Source of the DNA: Mactra quadrangularis
Lineage: Eukaryota > Mollusca > Bivalvia > Venerida > Mactridae
NCBI GenBank assembly: GCA_025267735.1
Contig: CM046301.1
Location: 55,447,872 to 55,511,871, forward strand
Length of the DNA: 64,000 bases
Direction: 5' to 3'
Shown: piece after piece, positions 34,901-49,900 of the stretch
How the letters are laid out: each line of letters opens with the position of its first letter
Numbering within the stretch: position 1 is the stretch's first letter
Program-made: the position numbers and the translations under genes
Notes under the pieces: generated by a model
Told to the model about the DNA's origin: nothing
The model's database searches: none
What the model saw: the letters and a program-made list of their open reading frames with translations, nothing else

Positions 34901-37900
34901 ATGAATTAATGGTTATTACAATGCATCGATGGTTATTACAGGGGTTGCCTGTATAGACTGCTAGTAAAGGTTCAAGTGTATATTTGGATTGTGCCCGTTG
35001 GGTGAATTTCTAGCTTCCACTACGGTAGCCGGATAAGACTGGTTTAAGGCACGGGAACCAGTCTTTCAAACCTTTATTTGCTTTTCTCTTTTTTCAACTA
35101 TCTACCCAGTCTTTCCTGTATTTTACTCGGCTGTTCTTATTTTACCACTAACGCAGAAACATCATTGTCAGTTGTTGACAGTTATTTCGTATTACTGTAG
35201 ATGTAGGGGTGTGGAATTCCAGAGCAAACCTTTTTGTCCATAAACAAGTTAATGCTAAAATTTTGCATGTCTGCAGCCAAATGTCAAATGTTTAATGTTA
35301 AGTCACAAATGATTTATCTTGACGAGTTGGAAATAGAATTCCACAATCCTGTTAAGAACAAAGTGTCCCTGCAAAATCAGGATTAATAAATTCACTGGAT
35401 TATAAGAAAAGTTAATTGTTAAGACACGTAAAATTAATGACATTTGTATTGGGTCCTCATCAATATAGAATAAAGGATGGAACAATCAATATTACCAGTA
35501 AGAGTATAAAAAATTGCATTTAGCATAAAATGAAAATTTCTTCATCACCTGATGCAGATAGGACTTCAGGATTGCAGACCTAAGTGGTTTATTGTTGTTT
35601 TTTTTTTGTCAAATCCACATCTGAAAAAGTCTAATGCCGTCATTCGATGAAACGATTGTAGGTGTCCACTTTACTTATAAATAGAAAAAACAACACTTTA
35701 ATGTTAATAACTTAATAGTTGTGTAATGCATCCCAATGATTTTTCCTTGTATCTAATGTCGAAGTAAGAATGATAAAAATATTAACAAAATACTGTTAGC
35801 AGTATGGCTAGTATAATTTTCTTTTCGGTTCCCCCTAAAACTATTATTGGGAACTGTTTACGTATTGCTTATGATCATTAACCATTACATGTAGCTCTGT
35901 CAGTACAAACCCATTTAAATTTTGCGACTTTTATGTAGCTTGGTTTTATTATCATCATTTAGTATTATCATTATCTTTGTCCACGTGGGGATCATCTGTA
36001 GACAAATTTAGTGATGTTTGACCTATGGTCAGACTTTTTACTAATATATTGACGAATGATTTATGATAACATTGTAATCACGTCTTTTCTTTAGTCACAG
36101 TGACCGCGATATGTAATTCATACAAGTAAAGCTTTTCCTTTTTCTTTTAATAATGGCCGACTTTAATAAATGTGAATATATTTCTTTTATTAGTTCACCT
36201 ATTTGTACATGAACTTTAAGGTTTGTCGCGCGCCTCGTTGAAGTATTTGTTAAATAAGTCATAATTCTGAATGCATGAAAATTAATGATATTCTGATTTG
36301 CTTGAAGGATGAAATTAGGCTTACAGTGAAATATTTCATTCTAATTTTTATCTATTTATTCCTTTTATATTTCATTCACAAAAATTTTATTTAAGATAAT
36401 CGCTTGACCGTTGTCCTTTTATCTTCAAAAGAGACTAAATCTTTGATTTGAAATCTCGTATAATGACCGCTTAGATATTTCATATATATATATATGTAAT
36501 ATGTGACCAAAATCTTGTACAAAATTCCTTTGGTATTTAAAGTTCTGTTCGCGTGTCTCTGTGTATGAATGCAGAATACTTCCCAGGGGTCATAAAAAAA
36601 AATTATGTAAACAGTTCATTCAGAACCGCTTGTCACGAAATTAGGAGCATGCAAAATCTTTAGATATTTGATAACTATTTCCTAAAAATGTAACTGCATG
36701 CCTCTCGCCCCCTAGTTACACAAATAATGTTACAGTTTCATGAAACAAATTAATCACAAAATTGTTTGGTATTATAAGCATATCTTTGAACTTAACGTCA
36801 CTTTCTTTTAAATTAATTTCATGTATAACAATAAATGATGTACTACATTAATATCATTCTTTAATATTATTACAGCACGCAAGTCTACTGGTCGAGGGGT
36901 CGTGGGTTCGATTCCCGGGCGGGGCATTCTCTCGTGGAGCTTGGTCATGAAATTATTTCTACGGCCATTCTCCCTCCTACCAATGATTTTTTTAATTATG
37001 TAGGACAGTTGCCAGTCACTAACGAAAGTGTGCGCTTAGTAGTTGGTTAACAGCTAAATCCAGAGATTTAGCCTTTCCAGGAGGAGTGAGTAGGTTGACT
37101 GACCGTCATTATATGACCTATATAATGTGTTGCTACGGCGTTAAACCAAACAAACACACACACACACTAACATTATTGCTGAATAAGGAACATTAAAAAG
37201 TTATGTCGAAGTCCTTACATATATTTTTGAATACATGTATGTTGATTCAATACATGGATTACTCGGATTTTAACTTCATTTGCAAGAATAGAAGATCCCA
37301 TATCCGAATTGCATCTTTTTCTCGAACTTGATTTGTACTTGTTGTTGTTGTTGTTTTTGTTGTTGATTATTATTTCTGTTACATAAATATCGTACATTCA
37401 CCAAATTATAAGCGAACTTTAACATCAAAACAATGAGAGTACATTCTACTATTTAATTTAATCAGTACAGAGAATGTAACCTTAGTATTATAATTGTAGG
37501 TTATGTACTTACTATAGCTTGTCTTAGTTTACCATAGTTTTCTATACAATGTACTGTACCCACCAAAAGTTTAGAGACATTTTCACTTTGTAAGCCTACT
37601 ATATATAAGTTTTAACAAAATTTGATTATCATTTATTTTGAAATTCTTTTTGTTTTTCTTTAGTTTTTGGTTATCATTATAAATTTGTAATAACAACTGA
37701 GACTACAAAAAATAGGATAAAAACTTAGTTATGGAAAATAAATAAAACAAACATGGATTTGGAGGATTCAGAATATCAGACGCTGAATCTTAATATAAAT
37801 GTTGCATTCATGAAATTTGCTTTCATTTTATCACAAACCATCTTTAAACATTTTAAAAGTGGTCATTCTGCATAAATGTCTGGTTAACAGTGGCGTTATA

Positions 37901-40900
37901 TTACACTGTTCAGGACATGTCCGGTTAACAGTAGCATCATGTAATACTGTTCAGGACACCAACTTTTAATATGAAATAAAACAAAAATGTAAAATTAAGT
38001 AAGATCATGAACTTTGAATGATGTAGGTATAATAAAAAATACACTTACACACTATATTACATCATGTGTGATAAATTTTATTTTGTTTTGTGTTATTGTA
38101 TATACATTATGTATTCATGGTGGAGGGTTTTTACTTATTTATTTTTTATAATCTATCTTTTTGTACAGCGCCATTGAGTATGTAATATAGAAAAAGGCGT
38201 TTAATCAAATGAAAAAGTTTAAGTTTAAATAATCATCAGAATACAAGAATTATAGTAAATTTCATTTGTCTCCAAACTTTGGTGGGTACTATAGATTGCC
38301 AAGAGTTTATACTGGTATAATGAAATCGGAGTGAGTGGTGGTTCTTCTCAATCTCTTTGACATTATGAATTACGACATATCACCATTAAACAACGTAAAA
38401 ATGTTAAAAACATGATAGGAACGTAAATTTGACATTATTAGTTTTGTTATTCAAAATATTTAATGTATATTGTAAATAACCGCAATTTTTTGGTAATTCT
38501 GGAATAAATCATAAAACCTTTTAGCTTGTGTTATACTTATGATAATAAATTTTCCATTGAACAGGATACCAGACGCGATAGACTACGGAATATCTCGGAT
38601 ATTTCTGATAGTTTTATTAAATAATTGCCGTTGAACCGGGTACCAGACACAATACTAGATTTCCGGAATGATTTGGACATTTCTGATACACACTAATGAT
38701 ATATTAGCCATGGGACCGGGAACCACTAATAACACATTTCGGAATACCTCGGATATTTCTGATACTCTGTAATTATTTTGATTTATTTATATAACGTATA
38801 GAATAAATGAGTGGAAAATAAGAGAAAATGAAGGAGAGATTGGTTACTATAAACACATGAAAAATATAATGTTTGTTAAATGAAGAGATTGTTATAAGAT
38901 ATGAGTTCTAAGAAATACAGATTATATCAACATTAATACATTTCCTATGATTGGATGAAACCACAATGATTATTGGCGCAACGCTGAAGCGTTGCACTCT
39001 GTTTGTAGTCAGTTTTTGATAATGTCGCTGCATGCGGCACTTCTCAGTTTTAATTGCTCTACACTTCACTCTCAGATAATAATTGGGACCGCCATATTTG
39101 CTAGACTAAAACGCGAACTTATTTTATTGATAAGACAGCCAGACACGAACTAACGGTCTTCATCGTCTATTTTATGGTGGCTGATTTACGCCATGCCGTA
39201 TCGTATTTTCGTTTCTTCACTGCAAAGATTAGAAAAAACGAAAATGCGAAGATACGACAAACTGTGAATTTTTCGTATCTTCGTTTTTCGTATTTTCTAA
39301 TTTTTGCGGCGAAGAAACGAAAATACGACATGGCGTAAATCGGCCTACATACTTTTTATACAATGTACGCTCGTATAAATCGTTTTTTGTTTTTCTCAAC
39401 TGTCAAAACATGAATAATTTCACGGTGACTTCGTTCCTTGTCCAACACTCGTAATTTTGTGATAGTGTGTATTCAATCACCGTGAAATTATTAAAATTTT
39501 GACAGTCAAGAAAAAAATATAGACTATACAGATATTTTTGGGGACGGTCTAAACCAATGACTGATACACTAAGACCTTATACAAAGAATGATTATCGGGC
39601 CATGACTGATAATAATCGTGTTATATTGAATATAGGTGCTTAATATATTAAATATTTTGCTTTTATCAACGGACAATAAACAATTTTTTAAAGTTTAATC
39701 TATATAAGGAAGCAATTTAATAGAATTAAGTAAAGATATGCGAACTTTCCACTTAAACATGGAATGTTTTACATGTTCTGTATTATACCTCATTATATGA
39801 CACAATGCTATAGAATTATTGGGCTCTTATTTGCACTCTTTGATGTTTTGCATCAACTTTTATATATACATATTTACCAAGGTGAGCACGTCGTCACAAG
39901 TTAATATTTCACTGAATGTATAGGTGATATCAAGTGTACATGTAACTAAGACGAAGTCGGTCGATCCGGAGTCGGGGTTTTTTACTTGTAGGAAGTACGC
40001 GTGATGCATGCCGGGGAAATTATATTTCTAATTTTATAAAAGATAAAATATATTTTTATACTAGAAATAGGTTTAGAATAAATTATTCAATGAAAAATAA
40101 CCATAAGTTTAAAAATTTCACACGTGAAATGGCCGTTAAACAGGTTTATTGGCCATTGTATGTTATGAAAGAAAGGTGCGAAAATTGGCTATAGTAAATT
40201 TATATATGAAATAATAAGTTATTTTCTCAGCGGGATGAATAGCCAAGTGGATGTGATACTTGACTTGTAATCCGAACATTGTAGGTTCGAATCCCACTAC
40301 GTCTCTATCGCAAAAAAATAAAAAATGTCCGTAAATGCAAAAATACCAAATGTCCGAAATTGCAAAAAAGACCGAAAAGACCGAAATACAAAATGACTGA
40401 AATGCAAAAAAGACCGAAATGCAAAAAGACCGAAAAGACCGAAATGCAAAGAGACCGAAAGAGTAGGCGAGAGAGGGAGAGAGAGGGAGAGAGAGAGGGA
40501 GAGAGTAAGGAGGAGGGAGAGAGAGGGAAAGAGAGGGAGAGAGAGGGAGAGAGAGTATGGAGGAGGGAGGAGAGGGAGAGAGAGTATGGAGGAGGGAGGA
40601 GAGGGAGAGAGAGTAGGGAGGAGGGAGGAGAGGGAGAGAGAGTAGGGAGGAGAGAGGAGAGGGAGAGAGAGTAGGGAGGAGGGAGGAGGGAGAGAGAGGG
40701 AGAGAGAGGGAGAGAGAGAGTAAGGAGAAGAGAGAGGGGGAGAGAGAGGGAGAGAGAGTATGGAGGAGGGAGGAGGGAGACAGAGGGGGGAGAGAGAGAG
40801 GGAGAGAGTAAGGAGGAGGTCGAGAGAGGGAGAGAGAGAGTATGGAGGAGGGAGAGAGAGGGAGAGAGAGAGTATGGAGGAGGGAGAGAGAGGGGGGAGA

Positions 40901-43900
40901 GAGAGAGGGAGAGAGTAAGGAGGAGGGCGAGAGAGGGAGAGTGAGTATGGAGGAGGGAGAGAGAGTATGGAGGAGGGAGGAGGGAGAGAGAGGGAGAGAG
41001 AGTAAGGAGGAGGGAGAGAGAGGGAGAGAGAGAGTAAGGATGAGGAAAAGTAGATTGGCAATTGGTCTCTCTGGACATCTCGGGTTTTACTCTACTTGGG
41101 CCGATAATTCATTTTCTAATAATTCAGCTAGACACGAAAAAACGGTATTGACACAATTACACAATATACGTATACATACTTTCTAGGGGACGAACTAAAG
41201 ACCCAAATGTTTAATTTGTGAACGAAAAGGTCCCTATAAAAAGACCGTTTCGCTATTAAGATCATGGATTTTGCTGGTCTTAAAATTGGAAGTGTAAAGG
41301 GTAAATGGTAAACCTAGAAAAAAAACTATATGTTCTGTTCTATTCTGTTCTGTTCTGTTCTGTTCTGCTCTGTTCTGTTTTGTTATTTATACATTTAACT
41401 AAGCGACTAAAATACGGCGTAGGACCGTTGTTTAAATATGTAGGTCCGTAGGCATTTTTGAAAACAATCTACATAGTCGTCAATGCCTCAGTAATTCAAG
41501 CGTATCATAAACAACTACCGTAGTAAACAGTGGAAGCAGAACAATTATCATTTATGATGTTTTACAAGAACTAACGAACTAGAGTCTTGTGCAAATACGT
41601 CAAGGTCTCAGATTTCCATACAAAAGTATTTAGAGCACAACAAATTCTTCCGTTTCGACGTCAACATTGCTGTAACAGCGGTGTTCTTAATATATATGTT
41701 CACAAATTGTTTTCAATTATCGTAAAGAAATTTCCATTGTCGATTCTTAGTAATTCTTTGCATAGTTTGCGCGCGAAACAGTTTATAACGCTCGTTTGTT
41801 ATTCAGAAAACAAGGAATACTAGTTCATGTTATTATTCCTGTCACCAGGGGGCGCTCTGTTATACGATTTTTGTATGGGATTTCAGCGCAGGTGGTTCAT
41901 AAATACCTAAGAATATACTCTAAATTTATGACAGGTTAAAGTGGTGCAGGATGATAAAAAGTATTTCGGTCGCAGTGTAAAATATAAAGAAGAATTCGAC
42001 ATTTTGTAGTAAGTGTTTCAAGACTTCCGGTGCGATAAAACACTGACGAATGTGGTCATTATCGCTGTCAGCATAAATTTTTGTGCTAAAAATGTAGTGG
42101 TCTATATAAATTCTATTAGTAGCTATCGTAATTAACTTTAGATAGGAATGCTCTTAATATAGATATGTCACTGTGTATAGCCATTGATAATATTAACCCT
42201 CTTTTAGATTAAAAAAAAATACAACTGTCTATTTTCTGTTCGAAGAAATTCTACAGATTTTTTAATTTTTGCACTAAATATATTTTTTTCATGTTTTGTT
42301 TTGTCTATTTCATTAAACGAATCATAGTAAGTGTACAAATTGATTATAATGTCTACATGTAACTTTACCGGATTCAAAACTATGCAAAAGTCCATTAATA
42401 AAGTTCATGTGGCGTATGGACAAAATTTACTATTCTCTCTATTGACCAATAACTGGTATAATAAACAATAAGATTGTGCTAATGCCCCGTATGGATTTGT
42501 CTGGTTCCCAGTTGTACTTTGACAGGTAAAAGTACGTCAGGCAAAGCATCCTATGTAATGAATTAGGTATTGGATAATTATGTTTTCAAATGAACATTTC
42601 TCACTACACAGCCTTAAATCAAAGGATCATTGTACAAGAAGTACAGTGGATACTTTTTTTAGTTGTTCGGTTACATTTAAGCTAAATAAAGTATCCGAAA
42701 TTCTAATAAGGCTAACTTACGTCCGAGTTGTGTTCAAGTGAGACATGTTTGCGTAAATCGTTGGCTAAATATACGCGTAATCAGAAAAATCGAAATCGAA
42801 TGACCTATATCGTCAGCAAATGATCATGCAAGATCAAGAAAACGTAATACCTGAATAATAACTGAGGAGGCCGCCATGATCACGGCTTGCCTGACCCGAT
42901 AACGATAATGGTAAGGGGCAGGTAATGCAGACTACGTATGGACAGCATTTAAAAGCAGAGACATCCAAAACAAATGAACTGTAGATGAGCTAACATGTTG
43001 AATAAAATAAATTGTAAACTGAGTATAGTAAATTCCATGTTAAATTGTAAATGATACATTCAATATTCAAATATTATAGTGCTTAATGTTTGTTTACTTT
43101 AAAGGGGTTTGTTGGCAAAATTTTCAGTTCCAATTTTCCTGGTTCTGCATTATATTTTTTTTAATTGTGATTGAAACTGACAAACTGATATATTTATTAT
43201 TTAGCAAAATATTTCTATATTTTCTCTTTATATTTGGGGTGTTTCCTAACTAGACCCACGTGGGCCAGGTAAGCTAAAAATAGATTAGTGTTAAAATATG
43301 CATTTATTGATGAGAAGATACTAGAGCTTGTTACTGTGCAACATTAGTATAATTCTATTAGAAAGATAACCTAACCACCTAAGAATGTTGAAAAGACAAG
43401 AAGCGACCAATGAAAATGTTTAATTTCAGCAAGTACGCATATAACAAATCTATAAATAGCTAGGTGGTTCCCTCAGTATCCTATTTTCGTTTTCAACAAT
43501 GTATATGCCACATGTTTTAATTCGTTCAGTTGAATGTTATAAGTTGTTATAAGTGACAAATGTTATTAGTAAGTGATTTCTTACGTTCTTAATACTGTTT
43601 TAAAGACTAAACTTGGTTCTATACTTTTGGCACAGTCATTTGCATGTATATCCCTTTAAATGTAGATGATAAATGCTGATAGGAATTCTACCAATGTTCC
43701 AAACTTCTATAAGTATCCAATGTTATGATTTCCTGTCCAATGCCACATTTTTGGCAATTATCACTTTTCAAAATAAAAATAACCAAAAAAAAAAGAAATT
43801 GATTGAATATCCATAGATACCGATAATGATTATCCCATCTTATACCTATAAGAAATAACAATTCTCTATGTTTACTTTTACCTATTGTTTTAATAGAGAA

Positions 43901-46900
43901 ACATGTCAATTACTCAAAGTATTATTCGCTAAAACAATACAGATTGAGTGGAATAATCATTAGAAACAATTGAACATTTCTATTGATAACTTCAACATGT
44001 CAAAACATACCCGAAAAAATAAAGACTGTAAACAGTGGAAACAACATAAATAATGACTTGATAAAAGAAACGTTTTCTTCCACATTTTGTTATATATTTT
44101 TGGATGTTTCATTTATTTTTAAACCTATTTATAGCTTCTAGCCGTTGAAGAATGCATGATGGGATCAAATAAATTTTCTCAGTAATGTGAATTTATTCGA
44201 AAACTGTTCAATTTACTTAAATACATTTACGATGTAAGGTTTTAGTACATGCACAGGGTGATCCAACGATTATGATAGCGTAAGGAACTTTAGTAACTTC
44301 GTCAAAGATCAAGGTAAAATACTGTACAGTTCGATCAATCAGTTGCCATCAAAGTCGATAGGTTCCAGGTCCTAAACTCAATAGGATACTTCCAATTTCC
44401 TTCCGCAAAAAAGACTTGATAGATACATATACGGGTCTTCTCGGTCTAGATCGAGAATCTTGATAACCTCTGTGTACGAGAATGCTGTATGGGTGGCATA
44501 ACCACAATGTACGATGTGCCATAATGTACGGTTAAAATTAAAAGAGTAAAAGTTTTTAAAAGAGATTTATAGTTACTATAGTAGCTCGGCGAACAATACA
44601 AATAGCTGTAAAGGTTTAGAGAGTGCAACAACATAAAGGCCAACTGAGGCGCTTTTCACAAAAAATCTTACGATAAAAATCATCGTAAGTCAAAAGCACA
44701 AAACATTGATAATACGGTCATATTTCGGGCAATGAAATCCAAATATTACTGAATAATGTAGAATATTGTATACCTTTGGAATATCATATCATAGTTATTT
44801 TTATTATCCTTCTGACTTTGAACTGCAAATTATGAAATTGACTTACAATAATTTTTTTCGTAAGATTTTTTCTGAAAAAGTGCACAGGCTATTTATCAAA
44901 ATTACCATACATAATCTTTAATAGACATTGCGCTAAATTGTTATAAAAATGTATTAAAACTCACTAATTTAATAACTAACAACTACTATCTGAGTTTTTA
45001 AACTGTGGTTACACTTCTTGCTGTATATACGAGTATAAGACACATCAAAATGTCCCTGGAGCATTAATTAACGAAATCGACGCTTCTTTTACTCTAAGTA
45101 CCAAATAATTACGAAATACATTGCTTAAAGTATGAACTAATTACAGATGCACCCGGGTTAATCAGTAGCATCGCAATTATTCTCGTACCTGGAGGCTACT
45201 AGGGTTTCTGTTCTATAAAGATCGAGAATCATGATAGCCTCTGGGTACGAGAATGTACCGCATTTGACCTTACATAAGTTCTTATCATTCTAATTATTGC
45301 AGATACTGAAAAAATAAGGAAATTTGTGCATACATCTGTATTCAATCAAACCTTAATAATTATTATCGATCAGTAGTATTAATGTATTACCCTAAGAATA
45401 CACTTAGAGTACCGACATCTTAGAAACCTTGATATGTGGTCACCTGTATTTGCATTTTCGTACCCCGAGGTTATCAAGATTCTCTAGAATCCTACTAGAC
45501 TCTGGGTACGAGAATGTTGTATTTGTTACGGTGTGGTAACAAAAAACTCACTTGGAGTCAGACACCTTAGAAAATCACATCAAACTACAATCAACCCTTG
45601 ATAAGCTGTCCTCTGTATTAAGCATACCATGATTTAGAACTAGCTTAGAAATTGACGCTTGAGAAAATATATTACACCTAACAACAATAAACTCTTAATA
45701 ACCTGCTCTTGAGCCTATATTAAGCAATACCCCAATATAGATTTTACTTAACACCAAATAAATTTACCGGAATTAACTTTTGTTCTCGTTTACTCATGTA
45801 TTAAAATCAAATTTAAGCGGTGCATACTTTTACCCCACTGATTTCAATACTTGATTATCGATGCCATAAACTGTGTGTATCGCAATACAGAAGTGAGTCT
45901 TGGTTCTTAACATAATTTTCACCGTTTGACTGTAAAATATACCATGTAGCCTTTTTAATGATAGTCGTATTAAAGATCAGTATATGAAAGAATGATGCTT
46001 TTAGATATTTGGTTTATTTTTATAATATCTGTTTTATGAACACTAGTCTGACAGATTAGGAATTTAATGAGGATCATCCTTTTTGAAGTAGTCTTTTATG
46101 TTAAAGAAATAAAAATCATAATCTATCATATCATAGCAAAGCACTGACATATTTGTAATTAAATATTTTATTAGTGAGATGAACTGTGTCGACCGGATTG
46201 TCCGCATGCCGGGTTTTATCATAGACGACCGGCTAGTCCGCGTGCTGGGTTTTATCTTAGGCGACCGGATAGTCCGCTAGTTGGGGTTTTATTAGCGCTT
46301 AAATTTATAAATTTATGATTTTTAAAGGGAATCAAAATAGCATATTGAGAAAACAATATTCAGATTTATTAAGTTTTTTGTCCAATGTTTAGGCTTATTG
46401 TCTCGAACAACATAACTGTAATATAGATATTTATTGCATAATATGTTGGAATATTCGTAGAAACCACTATGGAAACCTCTGTTCTGTTCTGTTCTGTTCT
46501 GTTCTGTTAGTCTGTTAGTCAATATGAGGGAGCTCTACAAACTCGTACATTATCATAAAAAATGCACTTCCTCCTTGGGTTAATTTTAAACAAAAAATAT
46601 CTTAATTAACTTAATCAATAAAAGTCAGTGTTGATTGGCGTGTTTCTAATTATGTTTCAAGGTTTTTCCTTTCTTGAGTATTAATTGATATAACTGGCAT
46701 TTCTAAACAAAATTTAATTAATCAGCGTGTTTCGAGGAAGTACTGTTTTCAGGGTTAGCGCATAGAGTTGACCAAGTACAATATTTATATAAATAAACTT
46801 GAAAATATCCAAAAAAATGTTTCAGAAAATATTCAGAAAATCTGTTGCTTGAAGCTACGGTGTTTAATTAGACAATACTCTGGTGTAATGTCAAAAAGTC

Positions 46901-49900
46901 TGAAATTGAAACATTAAAGATGTGATGAGTTAATAAAAAGATTCCTTTAAGATGTTTATCTCTTTATTTTCAAAGAAAATATATCAAATAAAAAAGCAAT
47001 TATTATTGACAGGTGCAAGTGATCAATTTCTGATCAATCGCTTAATGTGTTATCTTTGTGCAGTTTATAGAAAACATAAAGAGCTAAGTTGTTACCATTC
47101 TCGTTCCCAGAGGTTATCAAGATTCTCGATCCAACTTTTTTGTTAATCTATGGGTATGAGAATGTGTTGTCATCTATCCTTGGTGTTACATGTATGTGTG
47201 GTCATCTGGGATGTATCCGTTAAATAATCCGCGGACGACTACATTAGACCGAGCACGCGCAATTATAGGGATAATTACTGATACAATTAGTGTATACCGC
47301 ATTAAGCGTCAACAAGCAGACGAGATGCTGTTTGTGCACTTAAGGTTTATATATATAATCTGGCTTATGCAAGGTGTATGTTTTTTGTATCGCTTTTGTT
47401 TGTTGTAGGTCCTAAAAGCCATTTACACCAACAAAACCACATGCCCGACAGCGCTTTTAGCGCTTTGGTTACCATATTGTTACTCCCCTTGTGGATATTT
47501 GTCACCTTCAGTAATGACGTAAAGATGTAATGTGTGACTCTTGTGTGATGTTTTATATTCGTCACAAATGGACATTTACACGTCGACCGTGTCCCTTCAT
47601 TTTATAGACACGGTCGCCGCGCAAATAGGCACCTGTATCACAAATACAATAAACTAGTATCAAACAATGTAACTCTGTATTTCAGGGTCAAGTAATGAAG
47701 ACAGTTCAAGTACAATAAGTGAGTTTTATAAATGGGAACATAAAGGATTTGTACCTCCTATAAGTATACCAGAACAAGAATATCTGGATCCAGGTAAAGT
47801 ATCAAACTGATAATGTTACATGTATTGGAGATCCATCAATTAGGGACTTTAGTCAGTTATCCTTCCTTGATAAAATCTAAAACAAGCCAATTGGCAAGTA
47901 GGTCCTTACAGTTGGAATCCTCGGATTTTATCATTGAAATCCTTTGTGTGGATAACAAAATATTTCATCTAACATCTTTCTTGTTTATTAAGATATGAAC
48001 AGAAGGGATGAAATTTAAATAGTTCTTAACCCTAACAATGCTGAGCTTGATTTAAATAGAAATTAAAAGATTCACAAAAAAAAATATTTAAAATTACTTT
48101 TGGCAATTTGTCATTGAAAGGTAAGGGTAAAATCCGAGTAATTCAACTCATTGGACCTACCTATTTGAAGAGTATACAAGGGGAAGTAACTGACTAAGGT
48201 CTCTTATTGTGTCCGTACTAATATAGAATGTCGCTAGGCACTTTCAGAATAAGTGTTGTAATTTGCTGAATCAGTTAAAAAATGTTCTTCGATGAATTAT
48301 ATAAAACCTTTTTGTTTTCACTGCAATCAATAAATAGAAATGTGATCGCCTTTATTTCAAATAGCATTTTTACTCGTGGTTGTGTACTCAGTGATATAAA
48401 TTCGACCAAATACTAAAAACTGAAGGATACGATCTTTGAATGACACGTTTGTAAATAATATAATGTCTATATAATGATATAATAATAATGTCTATATTAT
48501 AGACATTATTTGTTTAATATATTTATTTACTTTCCTTATTACAATGCGTTAAACCATTTCTTCAAAAACTTGCATATGCAATGGGTTTTTTCTATTTTAA
48601 CCACATACATTGTATAAAGAAAGTATCAGTCCTGTGATAGCAAGCCTATAGTGAGTACTTCGATAATACAATTTAGGAATGCACACTTGGCGATCAATGT
48701 TTTAATAGTTGGGTCAAAGAATGTCGCAATTTCACAAAATATAGAATGTTTGATCACTCGGATTGTTTATTAAATGTGTTTCGGGTTTTTTTTTGTTTTC
48801 CAGATGAAGATGTTTGCGGTAATTGGGTGAAATGCAATCAAAAGTTTGCTCAAGATTTTATAAACAACTCAACTTTGCCAGCTTGTCCTTGTTTATTTCC
48901 TTTAATCAGGGTACGAACAAAAGATATATTTGATACGCAATCCGAGCGAAGTGTAAGATGGACAGACGCAAGCAGCCATGAAAATTTAGTTTATAAACCG
49001 GGCGCTTTTGTCTGTATGCGGTCCTCATTATATCCAGGAACGGCAACTCTTGCAGTGCAACAATGTTGTTATGACAGCGGGTATACTCTTATAACACGAG
49101 GGAAAGCTGCTGGAACACCAATCCTTATAAGTCCAGAAATATCTAAAGAATTACATCATAAGATTGACCTCTTGCCATGGATTATATGTAAAGGAGATTG
49201 GACAAGGTAAGTTGTTTGAGTAAATTATTGATAAGTCATTGACTATGCTTGTGTGTCCTCAAAATTTAATGTACACTCGTGAATCAGTATACAAAGATAA
49301 TTGTGACTGTTAATGTTGTCTTTAAGCAATATTTATTGCTCCTTCATTCTGGTATCATTCGATTGCACATTTCCTAATAGAAGTGATTGATTTTTTGTTA
49401 TTTGTTTTGTTTTTTACAATGAAACTCTCCTCTACCTTATATATAACCCGGGTCGATAGCGCAGTTGGTAGCGCATCGGGATTCGGAATCTCGTGTCCTG
49501 AAGGGGTACGGGTTCGAATCCCATCCGGGGAGGTTATACCCTTCCATGAAAATTAGACTATAGTGTCAATTTTCCTCCATTTATTAGATAATATGGAGAA
49601 GTTTCCGGCCTTGTGGAAGGGTATGTGAGTACTGGTTATAGACAAGGGTTCAGGAAAGCTAGGTTAGGTGCGCTGGACGCCGTAAAATGACCTAAATTGT
49701 ATTGACACGGCGTAAAATCCAATTTAAAAAATCTACGTTATATATACATGGTAATATGTTTATATGTATATTATATGGTGGAAAACCTACCAACTTTTTT
49801 TCCTATTAAAAAAAACGACGATTTGTCACTATAGCACTCTGAAAAGAAATAGTTTTTCGGGGTGTAAGCAAAAAGTATAAAACTGGCGTTTGGGAAGTGA

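Larger units (their letters stand above)
34741..47685 (+). other. Isthmin intron 3 (12.9 kb)
   Basis: Holds the 20 bp tandem repeat at 34841, a SINE at 36.9 kb, an interrupted mariner MITE at 37.55 kb, foldback elements at 39.17 and 39.38 kb and a SINE head at 40.23 kb. It also holds the purine-rich tract at 40.46-41.05 kb, the Mutator-like element at 42.5 kb, a CTTACGAT MITE, four ~65 bp hairpins (44434, 45179, 45453, 47096) and a 36 bp x 3 repeat. No other coding exon seen. Confidence 0.75.

Noticed and set aside
40230..40305. tRNA-Thr gene
   Set aside because: The acceptor stem does not pair well and the sequence runs into A-rich repeat; more likely a SINE head.
40297..41186. Long open frames on both strands (Ser/Leu/Pro-rich on minus, Arg/Glu/Gly-rich on plus)
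   Set aside because: They are forced by the purine-rich tandem repeat; reading frames stay open in several registers and no domain is present.
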